This document shows positions 42,838 through 53,995 of a stretch of 64,000 nucleotides of DNA, one piece after another. How positions within the stretch are numbered: position 1 is the first letter of the stretch; every line of letters begins with the position of its first letter. Under the pieces are notes generated by a model. It was not told the DNA's origin, ran no database searches, and saw only the letters and a list, made by a program, of their open reading frames with translations. Source of the DNA: Marinomonas sp. CT5 (GTDB lineage Bacteria; Pseudomonadota; Gammaproteobacteria; Pseudomonadales; Marinomonadaceae); NCBI RefSeq assembly GCF_018336975.1, contig NZ_CP025572.1:3288884-3352883 (forward strand), given 5' to 3'. A program made the position numbers and the translations under genes.

Positions 42838-43668
42838 TTGAGTACAAGAATGCAACAAGCTGTGACCTCTGACAATTTGTGGCCATCTATACAAGATGAA
42901 GCCAAAAAGCTTGCCCAAGACGAGCCGATTTTAGCGAGTTACTTCAATACCACTATATTACGTCACGAATCATTGTGCTCTGCTCTCAGTTTTTTACTCG
43001 CCAGCAAGCTAGACAGCATATCAATTCCCGCTATGGTTTTGCGAGAAGTCTTTGAAGAAGCCATGGCCGATAAACACTCTGGCATTGTCCGCTGCATCGA
43101 GCAAGATATTTTAGCGATAAAAGAACGGGATGCTGCTTGTGATACACATACCACTCCGCTGCTTTTTTTCAAAGGTTTCCACGCATTGCAAACCTACCGT
43201 GTGGCAAACTGGCTTTGGAAAAATAATCGCAAGAGTTTAGCCATGTATTTACAGGGACAAATGTCTATGGTTTTCAGTGTCGACATTCACCCAGCAGCGA
43301 CCATAGGCTGTGGCATCATGCTGGATCACGCAACAGGTCTTGTTGTCGGTGAAACCTGCGTGATTGAAGACAACGTCTCGATTTTGCAATCCGTCACGCT
43401 AGGTGGTACCGGTAAAGAACACGGCGATCGTCATCCAAAAATTCGCTCAGGCGTATTGATTGGTGCTGGTGCAAAAATACTAGGAAATATTGAAATTGGT
43501 GAAGGTGCAAAAATAGGTGCCGGTAGCGTGGTATTAGAACCAGTTGAACACCATACCACTGTTGCTGGCGTTCCGGCAAAAGTGGTTGGTCGCAATATGG
43601 GAGAAGATCCATCTAGAGCGATGGATCATAATATCAATCATTGTGTTCGAGATTGCGACGAAGCCTAA
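42838..43668 (+). CDS. cysE: serine O-acetyltransferase
   Basis: The 276-residue protein has the CysE N-terminal helical domain (LWPSIQDEAKKLAQDEPILASYF) and a left-handed beta-helix of hexapeptide repeats (IHPAATIGCGIMLDHATGLVVGE; GGTGKEHGDRHPKIRSGVLIGAGAKILGNIEIG). The active-site HPAA and DHATG histidines are present. It makes O-acetylserine for cysteine synthesis. The start is either TTG at 42838 with AGGTG upstream, or ATG at 42850. Confidence 0.93.
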   Translation: MSTRMQQAVTSDNLWPSIQDEAKKLAQDEPILASYFNTTILRHESLCSALSFLLASKLDSISIPAMVLREVFEEAMADKHSGIVRCIEQDILAIKERDAACDTHTTPLLFFKGFHALQTYRVANWLWKNNRKSLAMYLQGQMSMVFSVDIHPAATIGCGIMLDHATGLVVGETCVIEDNVSILQSVTLGGTGKEHGDRHPKIRSGVLIGAGAKILGNIEIGEGAKIGAGSVVLEPVEHHTTVAGVPAKVVGRNMGEDPSRAMDHNINHCVRDCDEA

Positions 43669-43677
43669 TCAAAATCA

Positions 43678-43713
43678 AGGTAACTAGGATCTTAAAAAAG
43701 ATCGTAGTTACCT
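43678..43713. repeat. hairpin between convergent cysE and yheU
   Basis: AGGTAACTA and GATCTT pair with AAGATC and TAGTTACCT, with one G-G mismatch, giving a 15-bp stem that includes the yheU stop codon. There is no T-run, so it is not a standard terminator. Confidence 0.55.
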
Positions 43714-43928
43714 AAGTCACTTTTCGGAATCATTTTGATGGTTTCGCTCTCTGTATCAAACAAAAGCACAGCCTCCCCACTTTGCAACGCTCTTAATGCT
43801 TGTTCACGCTTTTGCGCTGAAGACAAATCGTAATCTCCATAATCTGTACCATCACGGGACACAATGTCATCTAAAATAGCTTCCAGTGTTTCGGCCGCTA
43901 ATGAGTCATAGGGTATTAATGTATCCAA
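43692..43928 (-). CDS. yheU: UPF0270 (YheU) family protein
   Basis: The 78-residue acidic protein has LIPYDSLAAETLEAILDDIVSRDGTDYG and GEAVLLFDTESETIKMIPKSDL, the YheU pattern. Function is unknown. It begins immediately after the ligA stop and is probably co-transcribed with it. Confidence 0.88.
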   Translation of the reverse strand: MDTLIPYDSLAAETLEAILDDIVSRDGTDYGDYDLSSAQKREQALRALQSGEAVLLFDTESETIKMIPKSDLGNYDLF

Positions 43929-45989
<2,061 letters not shown>

Positions 45990-46010
45990 TTATGGCAGGT
46001 CTAAAGCAAC

Positions 46011-46030
46011 CAAGGCCCCTTAGGGCCTTG
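46011..46030. terminator. hairpin between zipA and ligA
   Basis: CAAGGCCC and GGGCCTTG pair perfectly around CTTA, just past the zipA stop. The T-run is weak (GTTGCTTT), so it may attenuate rather than stop transcription into ligA. Confidence 0.5.
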
Positions 46031-46037
46031 ATACATA

Positions 46038-47069
46038 TTACTGTTTATTGCGCATTAATCGGCGACGCTCAAAATCACGTATTCGCTGACGACAGTGAGC
46101 AATCGTTTGATCACTCATCGGCGAGCGTCGTTCATCACGCAACTCTCCACCTAAATTACGTACTAAAGTCTGTGCGGTTTCAAGCATAAAATCAAAGGCT
46201 TTCATGCTATTTTTAGGGCCAGGAAGCCCCATAAAAAAGCTCACACCAGGACATTCACTTTCGCCCATGGTTTCCAGATCAAATGTCCCAGGTTCAATAG
46301 CATTTGCCATACTGAATTGCACTCGACCACGATCAAAACCATCTTCATGACGATGGAAGATATCCATTTCGCCATAGCGCATACCGCAATTCAATATAAG
46401 TTGCAGCAATTCCATACCGGAGAAATTTTTATCTTCAGGAGCAAAAATATTGATCACAATAACTTCTTCAATTTCAGCAATACTATTGTCATCAATGTTG
46501 TCTTCTTCAATCTCTTCAACTATTCCGTTGGGAGATAATTGATCAATATCGACCTCAGAATAACTACGTTCGTAGTCATTATCGATCTCATGGTCTTCTC
46601 GACTATGAGACGTCTCCATAGAAAAATCCAAATCCAGCTCATCTTGTTCGTAAAAGCCATCATCTGAATAATTTTGCTCCGATATAGCCGAATCTCCAAA
46701 ATCACGCTCAGGAACCAAAGAAGCCAATTCATCAAGATGAAGATCTGTTCCACGATCCAGCTCTGGCCCAGAATCTACTTTATGAGGTACTTCCGCTAAA
46801 GGCGACTTAGCCGTTTTACGAGCATTTTCAAAAGCACTCACAATAGGATCTTGTGACAATTCATTTCTTTGCTTTAAAGCAGCATTGTCATATCGATCGG
46901 GAGCATTATGACGCACCAGAGCATCATCCGACTCATCTAAATCAGTAAAGTCACTATCTGCTTGGGCAAAGTCCTGCCCTTTTTTATACCGACGAAATCC
47001 ATCTATGAGGATAACGACAATAATGACGACCCCAATCAAGATTAGCCACTCACGCAAGCTAAATTCCAT
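46038..47069 (-). CDS. zipA: cell division protein ZipA
   Basis: The 343-residue protein has an N-terminal membrane anchor (MEFSLREWLILIGVVIIVVILIDGFRR), a charged acidic linker of about 170 residues, and a C-terminal FtsZ-binding domain (FSGMELLQLILNCGMRYGEMDIFHRHED; SVCP-like GVSFFMGLPGP). It tethers FtsZ to the membrane at the division septum. The linker is unusually rich in Asp and Glu. Confidence 0.93.
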   Translation of the reverse strand: MEFSLREWLILIGVVIIVVILIDGFRRYKKGQDFAQADSDFTDLDESDDALVRHNAPDRYDNAALKQRNELSQDPIVSAFENARKTAKSPLAEVPHKVDSGPELDRGTDLHLDELASLVPERDFGDSAISEQNYSDDGFYEQDELDLDFSMETSHSREDHEIDNDYERSYSEVDIDQLSPNGIVEEIEEDNIDDNSIAEIEEVIVINIFAPEDKNFSGMELLQLILNCGMRYGEMDIFHRHEDGFDRGRVQFSMANAIEPGTFDLETMGESECPGVSFFMGLPGPKNSMKAFDFMLETAQTLVRNLGGELRDERRSPMSDQTIAHCRQRIRDFERRRLMRNKQ

Positions 47070-47134
47070 TACTTATTCCGAATTGCATTAATTAATGTTG
47101 CCCGTATTATCAAACGAAGCGGCCTAGGATTCAA

Positions 47135-48328
47135 TTACAAGGCCACATTGATTACGAAAATCTCTTTATGATTTGTAAGTAAATCACGCTTTGTACCGAT
47201 AATTCGACCTTTTGTCAGGTCATTGTCATTCACATTGGCCAGTTTAACGATTAAATCTACTTTATTCACATCCGCTAAGGTTAACGTTGGCATTAAAGCA
47301 TCAAGGTTAGTTAACAAAATAGGTTGCCCCAAATCTTCAGGAAATACTCGCTGTATGGCAATCGGCATTTTTTGTCCCTTTACTACAGCATAGACTAATA
47401 AGACATCATCTTGCTGAAAGGCATGCTTGCTATTATCCCATTCGACTTTAACCGCGATCTGATCCGTAATAATCGGTGGCACTTGTTGATAATCAATACG
47501 ACCTAACTGCCTTGCTCTGCCGATCGCAGAAAGCAACGCTAAGCGTTCAGGCGATCTTACGCTGTATCGAATCGCTTCTTGCCATGCTAATAACGCGCCT
47601 AAATAATTCTGCTGGGCAAACTCGGCCACGCCTTTTAAATCCAGGGCGGTGGCTTGGGTCGGTGCTACTTTGAGAATCGCTTCGACCACTTTTAGCATTT
47701 TATCTGAGCTTTTCCCGCCATTGGCATAAAAAATGGCTTGAGCATATTCAACTAACAAATTCACACGGTTTTCTGCATTACGTGGGAGTTTTTCTAAGGC
47801 TTTTTCAAAAGCATCAACCGCTTCTTGATACTTTTCGGCATTCACAAAATCCGTTGCTAAATAATACCAATCCTCCACCCTGCCATAACGTTCACTGCGA
47901 TAATGTAAAAAGTCACTGACTTTCTGAGGCGTTAATGACTGTGTTTGCAAATCTTGTGTAAAAGCCACTTCTTTTGCAAAACCAATCTGTTGATAAAGAC
48001 TGAAACTGCCTAAAACAGCCACTACCGTGACGCCAAGTAGAACCCAGCGAGCGAAGACAACATCATTATTAAATGCCTTACGCTTGCGTTTATCGATAGA
48101 AGACGTTTCAACATCCACATCAAGCAGCAACTGTCTAGACTCACTAGAGGTCAATCGCCCAGCCTCTTCTTCCTGCGCGATCTCGGTTTGACGCACTAAT
48201 GCAAAAGACTCGGTATTTTGATCGCCCTCTCGTAAAGAAGACTCACCAAACCGCTGAACCATAAAGCCAAATAGAAACACAATACTCAAAATGATCAGGG
48301 TAACCATCACTAAATAGGCGACCATCAT
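47135..48328 (-). CDS. ccmI: cytochrome c maturation protein CcmI
   Basis: The 397-residue protein has two N-terminal membrane helices (about 3-23 and 90-110) flanking a cytoplasmic loop, then tetratricopeptide repeats (WYYLATDFVNAEKYQEAVDAFEKALEKLP) and a C-terminal beta domain. CcmI holds apocytochrome c for heme ligation. It ends the ccm operon and overlaps ccmH by four bases. Confidence 0.9.
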   Translation of the reverse strand: MMVAYLVMVTLIILSIVFLFGFMVQRFGESSLREGDQNTESFALVRQTEIAQEEEAGRLTSSESRQLLLDVDVETSSIDKRKRKAFNNDVVFARWVLLGVTVVAVLGSFSLYQQIGFAKEVAFTQDLQTQSLTPQKVSDFLHYRSERYGRVEDWYYLATDFVNAEKYQEAVDAFEKALEKLPRNAENRVNLLVEYAQAIFYANGGKSSDKMLKVVEAILKVAPTQATALDLKGVAEFAQQNYLGALLAWQEAIRYSVRSPERLALLSAIGRARQLGRIDYQQVPPIITDQIAVKVEWDNSKHAFQQDDVLLVYAVVKGQKMPIAIQRVFPEDLGQPILLTNLDALMPTLTLADVNKVDLIVKLANVNDNDLTKGRIIGTKRDLLTNHKEIFVINVAL

Positions 48329-48735
48329 ACGCTTTGACCTCGTCGTTTACGGTTCGTCCTTACCACGGCAATAAAAGTCAACAAACCTATTCCAAGCAAA
48401 ATAAATGGCCCGTACCAAAGTAAAAATGTGGCGGTTGAATGTTGCGGACGATACAAGACAAACGAGCCATATCGCGCCACCATATAATCAACAATCTCTT
48501 GATCCGTTTTACCTTGTTCTATCATCTGATGGACAAGCTCACGAAGATCTACCGCGATCCCTGAGCCAGAATCGGCTAAGCTTTGGTTCTGGCATTTCGG
48601 ACAACGCAACTCTTCGACCAAACTTTGATAACGTGTTTTGTTTAACTCGGAACTGAATTGCATTTGTTCTTGCGCAAAAACAGACAAAGAAAAAAGCACC
48701 ACCACAGATAAGAAAATACCTTTCATTGCCATCAT
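48325..48735 (-). CDS. ccmH: cytochrome c maturation protein CcmH
   Basis: The 136-residue protein has a signal peptide, the thiol-disulfide motif LRCPKCQNQSLADS and a C-terminal membrane helix. It reduces the apocytochrome CxxCH thiols. It overlaps both neighbours by four bases. Confidence 0.94.
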   Translation of the reverse strand: MMAMKGIFLSVVVLFSLSVFAQEQMQFSSELNKTRYQSLVEELRCPKCQNQSLADSGSGIAVDLRELVHQMIEQGKTDQEIVDYMVARYGSFVLYRPQHSTATFLLWYGPFILLGIGLLTFIAVVRTNRKRRGQSV

Positions 48736-49241
48736 TTCATGTAGCCTTTTATCTCAGGCCAGTTTTCGGCATTTATCACACCTTGGTGTCGATAGACCAC
48801 CACGCCAGAGCCATTAACAACAAAGGTTTCTGGTGCGCCAGTGACGCCCATATCCACACCAAAATTACCTATCTCATCCATCAAAATAATGTGATAAGGA
48901 TTCCCCTTCTGCTCTAACCATTGCTCCGCGGGTGTTTTCTCATCTTTATAATCAATACCGACAATAGGCACGCCAGCATTAGATAATTCCATTAAAAAAG
49001 GATGTTCAACATGGCAAGCTGGACACCAAGTTCCCCAGAAATTAATCAAGTAAGGCGTATTGGGTAAATCCTTACTGGTGTAAACCTGATTGTCTTGCAA
49101 TGACACCAAGGTAAAATCGGGTACTTGCTTGCCAACCAAGGCGGAAGGCATATATTCAGCATCTTTGCCGAGCTGTAAATAAAACACCACACCAAGCACC
49201 AGAAACACCGACAACGGCAAAAAAAACAGCAACTTGCGCAT
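48732..49241 (-). CDS. ccmG: thiol:disulfide interchange protein CcmG/DsbE
   Basis: The 169-residue thioredoxin-fold protein has an N-terminal membrane anchor and the active site FWGTWCPACHVEHPF. It keeps the apocytochrome and CcmH cysteines reduced in the periplasm. It is two bases after ccmF. Confidence 0.94.
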   Translation of the reverse strand: MRKLLFFLPLSVFLVLGVVFYLQLGKDAEYMPSALVGKQVPDFTLVSLQDNQVYTSKDLPNTPYLINFWGTWCPACHVEHPFLMELSNAGVPIVGIDYKDEKTPAEQWLEQKGNPYHIILMDEIGNFGVDMGVTGAPETFVVNGSGVVVYRHQGVINAENWPEIKGYMK

Positions 49242-49243
49242 AA

Positions 49244-51187
49244 TTACACTCCCGCTCTTTTGCGATAACGTTTATCAAGCGCAGCCAATAAACCACCAGC
49301 CATCATCATCAATCCACCCAGCCAAATCCAGCGCACAAAAGACTTAACGTACACACGTACTCCCCAAGCAGAATCATCAAGCCTTTCTCCTAGGGAAACA
49401 TACAAATCACGAGTAAATCCCGCATCCAAAGCCGCTTCAGTCATGACTTGTTGACGAGTTGAAAAAAAACGTTTTTCTGGGTGAAGCACCGCAACCGCCT
49501 TTCCAGCCTTGTACGCCGTAAACTGCCCCTTGCTAGCAATGTAATTGGGGCCTTTGACTTGTTCCATCTGATCAAACTGAAATTCGTAGCCGGCCACTGT
49601 GGCTTTATCACCTGGTGACAGTCGCAGCATAGACTCTTCACTGTTTACGCTAACCAACACAATACCAACTAAGGTAACCACCATGCCTAAATGCGCTAAC
49701 AGCATCCCATAATAGTTTCGGGGTAACTGTCGCGCCCGAGGTATGATGCCTTTTGTTCCTGCAGAAACCTTGCTAAACCAATCATAGAAAGATAAAAACA
49801 CCACCCAAAAAGCCACCAGCAAACTTAGCCAAGCAGCGAAACCAAACGCGAAGCAATAAACAATCAAAGCAGCAAGCAAAGCCGCCAAAACAGCAGAAAT
49901 TGAACACACTCTAAAAAACACACGAAATGGCGTTTTATGCCACTTAGACAAAGGGCCAATCGCCATAAAGACCATGAGTAAAAGTGCTATTGGCGTAAAA
50001 ACACTATTAAAATACGGAGCCCCAACAGAAATTTTCCCAAGACCAAAGACATCAAATATCAAAGGGTACAAAGTGCCTAATAAGACAGTTAACGTTAATA
50101 CCGTCAAAAGAATATTATTCAGCAACAACCATGCTTCTCGACCCGTTGCGCCAAAAGACACGCTGGATCGAACTTCTACAGCGCGAATGGCATACAACAG
50201 CAAACTGCCACCAACCAGTAACAGCAACAAAGCGAGAATAAAAATCCCTCTCGTGGGATCGGCTGCAAACGAATGCACAGACGTAAGCACACCAGAACGA
50301 ACTAAAAAGGCCCCAAGCAAAGATAGGCTAAAAGTAAAAATAGCCAACAAAACAGTCCAGCTCTTAAATACACCGCGTTTTTCAGTAACCGCCAGAGAGT
50401 GCAATAACGCCGTTCCAGCTAACCAAGGCATAAAAGAGGCATTCTCCACTGGGTCCCAAAACCACCAGCCGCCCCAACCTAACTCGTAGTACGCCCACCA
50501 ACTGCCTAATGTAATGCCCAGTGTCAGGAATGCCCATGAAGCGGCCGTCCAAGGCCTTGCCCAGCGAGCCCAAGATGCATTTAAGTTGCCGGTAATCAAA
50601 GCCGCAACCGCAAAAGCAAACGCCACAGAAAAGCCAACATAGCCCATATACAACACAGGTGGGTGAACAATCAGACCAAAGTCCTGCAAAAGTGGGTTTA
50701 GATCACCGCCATCCGCTGGTACATCCGGCAATAATCGAGCGAAAGGAGATGACGTAAAAAGTAGAAATGATAAAAAGCCAACACAGACTAGGCCTAAAAC
50801 GGCCAAAACAATGGGTCCAACGTCTTCAGGCAAGGTTCTAATTTTTAATGCAACAGCAGAACACCATCCAGCTAAAATCAGTACCCACAATAATAATGAG
50901 CCCTCATGGCCGCCCCACAAAGCGCTAAATTTATACCAAACAGGTAGCTGACTATTTGAGTTCTGAGCAACATACAAGACAGAAAAATCATCGGTTAAAA
51001 ACGACAGACTTAATGTAACAAAGCTAACCAAAACTAAAGCAGACATGATAAACGTCAGTGGTTGCGCCGCCCTCAACAAGACTCGATTGCCTTTCCAATA
51101 TCCAATCAAAGGCACAGCAGCCAGTGATAAGGCAAAAAATAACGACAGTATCAGTGAAAACTGACCAATTTCAGGAAACATAAACAA
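49244..51187 (-). CDS. ccmF: heme lyase subunit CcmF
   Basis: The 647-residue polytopic protein has about 14 membrane helices and the tryptophan-rich heme motif GWGGWWFWDPVENASFMPWL near 235-254, plus GHEGSLLLWVL. With CcmH and CcmI it attaches heme covalently to apocytochrome c. Length is normal for the family. Confidence 0.95.
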   Translation of the reverse strand: MFMFPEIGQFSLILSLFFALSLAAVPLIGYWKGNRVLLRAAQPLTFIMSALVLVSFVTLSLSFLTDDFSVLYVAQNSNSQLPVWYKFSALWGGHEGSLLLWVLILAGWCSAVALKIRTLPEDVGPIVLAVLGLVCVGFLSFLLFTSSPFARLLPDVPADGGDLNPLLQDFGLIVHPPVLYMGYVGFSVAFAFAVAALITGNLNASWARWARPWTAASWAFLTLGITLGSWWAYYELGWGGWWFWDPVENASFMPWLAGTALLHSLAVTEKRGVFKSWTVLLAIFTFSLSLLGAFLVRSGVLTSVHSFAADPTRGIFILALLLLLVGGSLLLYAIRAVEVRSSVSFGATGREAWLLLNNILLTVLTLTVLLGTLYPLIFDVFGLGKISVGAPYFNSVFTPIALLLMVFMAIGPLSKWHKTPFRVFFRVCSISAVLAALLAALIVYCFAFGFAAWLSLLVAFWVVFLSFYDWFSKVSAGTKGIIPRARQLPRNYYGMLLAHLGMVVTLVGIVLVSVNSEESMLRLSPGDKATVAGYEFQFDQMEQVKGPNYIASKGQFTAYKAGKAVAVLHPEKRFFSTRQQVMTEAALDAGFTRDLYVSLGERLDDSAWGVRVYVKSFVRWIWLGGLMMMAGGLLAALDKRYRKRAGV

Positions 51188-51193
51188 CCTAGA

Positions 51194-51661
51194 TTAATAA
51201 GTAAGTGTCGCGGACTCTGCGCTCACACTGTTCGAACTTTGAGTATTTTTCAATGCTTCAGTGATTTCCAGTGGCATGTATTTCTCATCGTGTTTCGCCA
51301 AAACTTCCGTCGCTACAAAAACGCCCTCTTCATTTAGCCTTCCCAGTGCCACAATACCCTGACCCTCTCGAAATAAATCCGGCAGTATGCCGCGGTATTC
51401 TATGGTTACCTTATGCTGGAAATCGGTCACATCGAAGGCAACAGCCAAAGTATCAGGGTTGCGCTTTACGCTCCCTTTCACCACCATGCCACCAGCACGA
51501 ATGTTCGCGTTTTGTGGAGCCTCTCCCATAGCAATTTGGGACGGAGAGAAAAACAAATTAATATTTTGCTGCAAGGCATACATTACCAAGCCCACTGCGG
51601 CACCGAGTAGCAATACAATGGCAGTGATCGTGAGTAAGCGTCTCTTTCTTATAGGATGCAT
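51194..51661 (-). CDS. ccmE: heme chaperone CcmE
   Basis: The product has 155 residues from the ATG at 51661, which overlaps the ccmD stop as TAATG. A signal anchor ([20 protein letters not shown]) precedes an OB-fold domain. The heme-binding histidine is in AKHDEKYMP. It carries heme from CcmABCD to CcmF. An upstream in-frame ATG inside ccmD was rejected. Confidence 0.94.
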   Translation of the reverse strand: MHPIRKRRLLTITAIVLLLGAAVGLVMYALQQNINLFFSPSQIAMGEAPQNANIRAGGMVVKGSVKRNPDTLAVAFDVTDFQHKVTIEYRGILPDLFREGQGIVALGRLNEEGVFVATEVLAKHDEKYMPLEITEALKNTQSSNSVSAESATLTY

Positions 51662-51837
51662 TAGCGGTTTTGTTCTCTTAAAAAGCGTTTTCTTAATTTG
51701 TTTATTGTTCTTCTTCGAGCGGACAAAGTATTCCAAACTAACCAAGTTAATGCCAATACACTAACGCCATAAGCAGACCATACATAAATACCGTGTTTTC
51801 CCATCAGCAAAAAAGCGGACAAACTATCAAAGGCCAT
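51661..51837 (-). CDS. ccmD: heme exporter accessory protein CcmD
   Basis: This is a 58-residue protein, [20 protein letters not shown] at the start, with one membrane helix and a basic tail ([18 protein letters not shown]), the standard CcmD layout. It overlaps ccmC by 11 bases and ccmE by one base. It releases holo-CcmE from CcmC. It fills the apparent gap between ccmC and ccmE. Confidence 0.93.
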   Translation of the reverse strand: MAFDSLSAFLLMGKHGIYVWSAYGVSVLALTWLVWNTLSARRRTINKLRKRFLREQNR

Positions 51838-52573
51838 GTTTCATTACCTCTTGTTTCACCCAACTTGCCCTGTGCTCACTACTTAATATCTCAGACTGCA
51901 TTCTCCAAAGAACCACCGCCGCTACAAAACAGTACAAGCCAATGACGGCGAAAAGCAATGGCAACCACATTTCAACAGGCATCTCCGGCTTTTTGGTAAT
52001 CGAAAATGTTGGCCCTTGATGTAGGGTTTCTAGTAGTACCACTGAATACTTAATAATGGGGAGATTAATTACCCCCAAAACACTGACTATCGCTGCGGCC
52101 TTATTCGCTAACACTTGATCGTCCAAGGCATTTTGCAAAGCAATTATCCCCATGTAGAGAAAGAACAACACCAACACAGACGTCAACCTAGCATCCCATA
52201 CCCACCAAGTCCCCCATGTAGGTTTGCCCCAAATTGCGCCAGAGACCAAAGCCATTAACGCCATAACAGCACCAACAGGCGCCATTGCTTTTATAAAGAT
52301 GGGGGCCATTTTCATTTGCCAAACAAGAAAAACAAAACCAGCCACTCCCAAAGCGAGATAACAAGTTTGCGCCAACATGGCGACAGGAACATGTATATAA
52401 ATAATGCGAAAGCTATTGCCTTGCTGGTAATCGGCAGGCGCAAAAGCAAGCCCCCATACAAGTCCGATAACAAGACACACACAACCAAAACAGAACAAAG
52501 GCAAAGCCCACGATTTAGACCAAGCAAAAAACCATTTTGGCGATCCTAATTTATGAAACCATGTCCAGTTCAT
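51827..52573 (-). CDS. ccmC: heme exporter protein CcmC
   Basis: The 248-residue protein has six membrane helices and the tryptophan-rich motif WGTWWVWDARLTSVLVL, with conserved periplasmic histidines. It loads heme onto CcmE. It abuts ccmB. Confidence 0.95.
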   Translation of the reverse strand: MNWTWFHKLGSPKWFFAWSKSWALPLFCFGCVCLVIGLVWGLAFAPADYQQGNSFRIIYIHVPVAMLAQTCYLALGVAGFVFLVWQMKMAPIFIKAMAPVGAVMALMALVSGAIWGKPTWGTWWVWDARLTSVLVLFFLYMGIIALQNALDDQVLANKAAAIVSVLGVINLPIIKYSVVLLETLHQGPTFSITKKPEMPVEMWLPLLFAVIGLYCFVAAVVLWRMQSEILSSEHRASWVKQEVMKHGL

Positions 52574-53236
52574 CTAACTTACACTCGCTTTCACTGCTAT
52601 AGACGTCATAAAAGGTGATATCACCAAGGATAACAAAGACATCGCCAGTAACATTGCCAACAGTCCTGAATAAGGTAAACCCGATTGAGCAGCACTCACC
52701 GCCAAGGTCGAAAAAATTACTACAGGCAAATAAAGAGGTAATATTAATAACATCACTAACACCGCCCCCTGTTTTACAGAAATCGTCAACGCAGCGCCAA
52801 TCACACCTATAAAAAACAAGCCCGGTGTCCCCAGCACAAACGTCATCATCAACACCCAAAATACCGAATCAGGGAGATACAGCATCTCACTCAACAAAGG
52901 CATAAGAATAAGCAAAGGCAACACCACAGCCAGCCAATGTAGGATGACCTTTAATATCATTAATAACGGCAAAGAAAGGCCGCTGACCACTAGCTGCTCC
53001 AAAGAACCGTCTTGATAATCCTCTTTGAATATACTCCCGATAGCCAACAATATGGCTAAAAGTGCCGCGCACCAAATGATGCCAGCCGCCGCAGGAGACA
53101 AAAATTCAGGTGAAGCATTAACTCCTAGTGGAAACAAAACAACCACTATTATGAAAAACAAGAGCGTATTCAAAATACTCTGCTTGCGGCGCCACAAGCC
53201 CAAGCTTTCCGCCATTAAGAAAGAGCCATATGTCAT
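52574..53236 (-). CDS. ccmB: heme exporter protein CcmB
   Basis: The 220-residue ABC-type permease has six membrane helices and the conserved FKEDYQDGSLEQLVVSG and LGTPGLFFIGVIGAAL segments. With CcmA it forms the transporter that releases holo-CcmE. It overlaps ccmA by four bases. Confidence 0.94.
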   Translation of the reverse strand: MTYGSFLMAESLGLWRRKQSILNTLLFFIIVVVLFPLGVNASPEFLSPAAAGIIWCAALLAILLAIGSIFKEDYQDGSLEQLVVSGLSLPLLMILKVILHWLAVVLPLLILMPLLSEMLYLPDSVFWVLMMTFVLGTPGLFFIGVIGAALTISVKQGAVLVMLLILPLYLPVVIFSTLAVSAAQSGLPYSGLLAMLLAMSLLSLVISPFMTSIAVKASVS

Positions 53237-53847
53237 GATGTCAACGCCACATCACGAGAAGCAATAGACAATAAATCCTGATGTGTCGTTAACACGACGA
53301 TCCCACCTGACAAAGTATGTGTATTAATACGCTCCTCTAATAGACCTACCCCTCTGGCATCCAAAGAAGCAAAGGGTTCGTCTAGTAACCAAAGGGGTTT
53401 ATTCGTCAGCCATAGACGTGCCAAAGCCACACGACGTATTTGACCAGCAGACAACTTTTTCACCAGCTCGTCCATGTGATCAATAAGCTCCAGCTTTTCC
53501 AATACACCATGCAATGTTTTTAAAGGAGCATCTGGACAATACCAACGCAGGTTTTCCACTACAGTAAGAAGACGCTTCACACCAGTAGAGTGGCCAAGAT
53601 AAATAGCATCACGTTGCAAAGGGCTTCTATTAAAGGTTACATCCTCACCCGAGTAGGATATTTTTCCTTCTAGAGGAGACAGTGTTCCCATTACCACTTT
53701 TAATACAGAGCTCTTTCCTGCTCCATTCTCTCCAAGTATTCGTACAACTTCACCGGACGTAACCTGAAAGGACAGATCTCTACATAGGTCTTTTTCACCG
53801 CGTTCAATCCATAGGTCTGAAATTGTCAAAGAAACAGAAGGTTGCAA
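53233..53847 (-). CDS. ccmA: heme exporter ATP-binding protein CcmA
   Basis: The 204-residue ABC ATPase has Walker A GENGAGKSS, signature LSAGQIRRVALARL, Walker B PLWLLDEPFASLD and the H-loop TTHQDLL. The only plausible start is TTG at 53847, with no strong ribosome-binding site, and a promoter-like TTGACC with GATAAA lies directly before it. It heads the ccm operon. Confidence 0.92.
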   Translation of the reverse strand: MQPSVSLTISDLWIERGEKDLCRDLSFQVTSGEVVRILGENGAGKSSVLKVVMGTLSPLEGKISYSGEDVTFNRSPLQRDAIYLGHSTGVKRLLTVVENLRWYCPDAPLKTLHGVLEKLELIDHMDELVKKLSAGQIRRVALARLWLTNKPLWLLDEPFASLDARGVGLLEERINTHTLSGGIVVLTTHQDLLSIASRDVALTS

Positions 53848-53856
53848 AAGATTTAT

Positions 53857-53881
53857 CCAATCCGGCCGATATAAAGGTCAA
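53857..53881 (-). promoter_or_regulatory. candidate ccm operon promoter
   Basis: On the minus strand TTGACC (53876-53881) lies 18 bases before an ATAA-containing -10 (GATAAA, about 53852-53857). The transcript would start only a few bases before the TTG start of ccmA, so the message could be nearly leaderless. Confidence 0.35.
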
Positions 53882-53995
53882 GGTTAACATTGTTTGGTGA
53901 CACTGTTTAACTATACTCATTTGAGTTCGGGCATTATATGAGAATCGCTCCTAAAAACACAAAATAATCGGCTATCGATACTACAGGCAGATAAC

